A DNA stretch of 25,072 nucleotides from contig JBCBJZ010000040.1 of the NCBI GenBank assembly GCA_038522635.1, positions 1 through 25,072 on the forward strand, read 5' to 3'. This DNA is from JBCBJZ01 sp038522635. GTDB taxonomy: Bacteria > Pseudomonadota > Alphaproteobacteria > Rhizobiales > Hyphomicrobiaceae. A program made the translations under genes and the position numbers. The notes below the pieces were generated by a model, which was not told the DNA's origin, searched no databases, and worked only from the letters and a program-made list of their open reading frames with translations. Shown piece after piece: positions 24,597 to 25,072 of the stretch (position 1 is its first letter; every line of letters begins with the position of its first letter).

Positions 24597-25072
24597 ATGC
24601 ATCACGCCGACCCCGCCGAGGCGTTCGATGGCGCTGGCGCGCAGGCGCGCAAAACGTGTTTCGTGCTGCTGCCCAATGGTACCGCGACGCTTCCCCCCCG
24701 CGACGGTGAAAGCGCAGCGGACGGCGACGCGCCCACGGTCGATTTCGATGAGATTTACCAGACGATCATCGAGCCGGCCGTTGAGGCTGCCGGGCTGATG
24801 CCGATCCGTTCAGGTCACATCAACCGGTCGGGGCTGGTGCAAAAGGAGATGGTCGAGCAGATCATCAAGGCCGACGTCGCGCTGATCGATGTGTCCTGCG
24901 CGAACGCCCACGTCTACTATCAGCTCGGCGTGCGCCATACGGTCCGCCGCGCCGGTACGGTTGTTATGCGCCACGAACGCAGCGGCGAGAACGCTGACAT
25001 CGGTTCAACGCGCGTCATCACCTACGGTGACACCCACGCCGACCGCATCGAACAGGCTCGCACGGTCATCGA
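24597..25072 (+). CDS. N-terminal part of a TRAFs-binding/DUF4071-type protein with deoxyribosyltransferase/TIR-like domain (3' end outside window)
   Basis: ATG 24597 has AGAGG 7 nt upstream and opens 158 codons to the edge. The translation runs KTCFVLLPNG at ~18-27, VDFDEIYQTIIEPAVEAAGLMPIR at ~51-74, EMVEQIIKADVALIDVSCANAHVYYQLGVRHTVRRAGTVVM at ~86-126. This FVLxPxG...FDxIYxxxIxPAxExAGLxPIR...DVxxxNxxVYYxLGxRH pattern is known from the N-terminal nucleoside-2-deoxyribosyltransferase-like domain of bacterial TRAFs-binding (DUF4071) and TPR proteins. Such domains recur in bacterial conflict and signalling systems. A glycine/alanine-rich insert (TLPPRDGESAADGDAPT) sits between the first strand and first helix. 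The effector or repeat domain would lie beyond the window. Confidence 0.72.
   Translation, partial: MHHADPAEAFDGAGAQARKTCFVLLPNGTATLPPRDGESAADGDAPTVDFDEIYQTIIEPAVEAAGLMPIRSGHINRSGLVQKEMVEQIIKADVALIDVSCANAHVYYQLGVRHTVRRAGTVVMRHERSGENADIGSTRVITYGDTHADRIEQARTVI

Overview
The window is a chromosomal segment of a high-G+C alphaproteobacterium. Several families point to the Rhizobiales/Hyphomicrobiales: a DUF2093 protein, a soluble PleC/DivJ-like histidine kinase next to a HerA-like ATPase, a secreted unknown of 354 aa that I recognise from that order, and a large secreted TPR protein. Genes lie on both strands with short gaps. I saw no rRNA, tRNA, CRISPR array, insertion sequence or phage gene. 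These family placements come from recognising the sequences; no search was run.

Layout. 1-5534 (minus strand): a secreted TPR protein with an internal peptidoglycan-binding domain, running off the left edge; a threonine dehydratase-like enzyme; a small secreted protein; and an aspartate aminotransferase. 5772-8969 (plus): an MFS transporter, two membrane-anchored proteins of unknown function, and an OsmC-type protein preceded by a five-copy 15-bp tandem repeat that reiterates a ribosome binding site and start codon. 8996-12870 (minus): DUF2093, an isocitrate-lyase/PEP-mutase enzyme, a DsbA-fold isomerase and an acyl-CoA ligase. 13072-17257 (plus): MaoC hydratase, thiolase, ureohydrolase and the 354-aa secreted unknown. 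17350-18462 (minus): an APH-fold phosphotransferase. 18650-21914 (plus): a histidine kinase and a HerA-like ATPase, 16 nt apart. 22017-24155 (minus): a cytoplasmic-looking molybdopterin oxidoreductase. 24597 to the right edge (plus): the first 158 codons of a protein with a deoxyribosyltransferase/TIR-like domain of the kind found in TRAFs-binding (DUF4071) proteins.

How the genes fit together. The divergent acyl-CoA ligase and MaoC-thiolase genes look like a small acyl-CoA catabolism module; the shared spacer holds two inverted repeats. The ureohydrolase, dehydratase and aminotransferase suggest use of amino acids and guanidino compounds. The least explained parts are the kinase-HerA pair, the repeated translation start before osmC, the cut-off conflict-type gene at the right end, and the TPR/peptidoglycan-binding hybrid at the left end.
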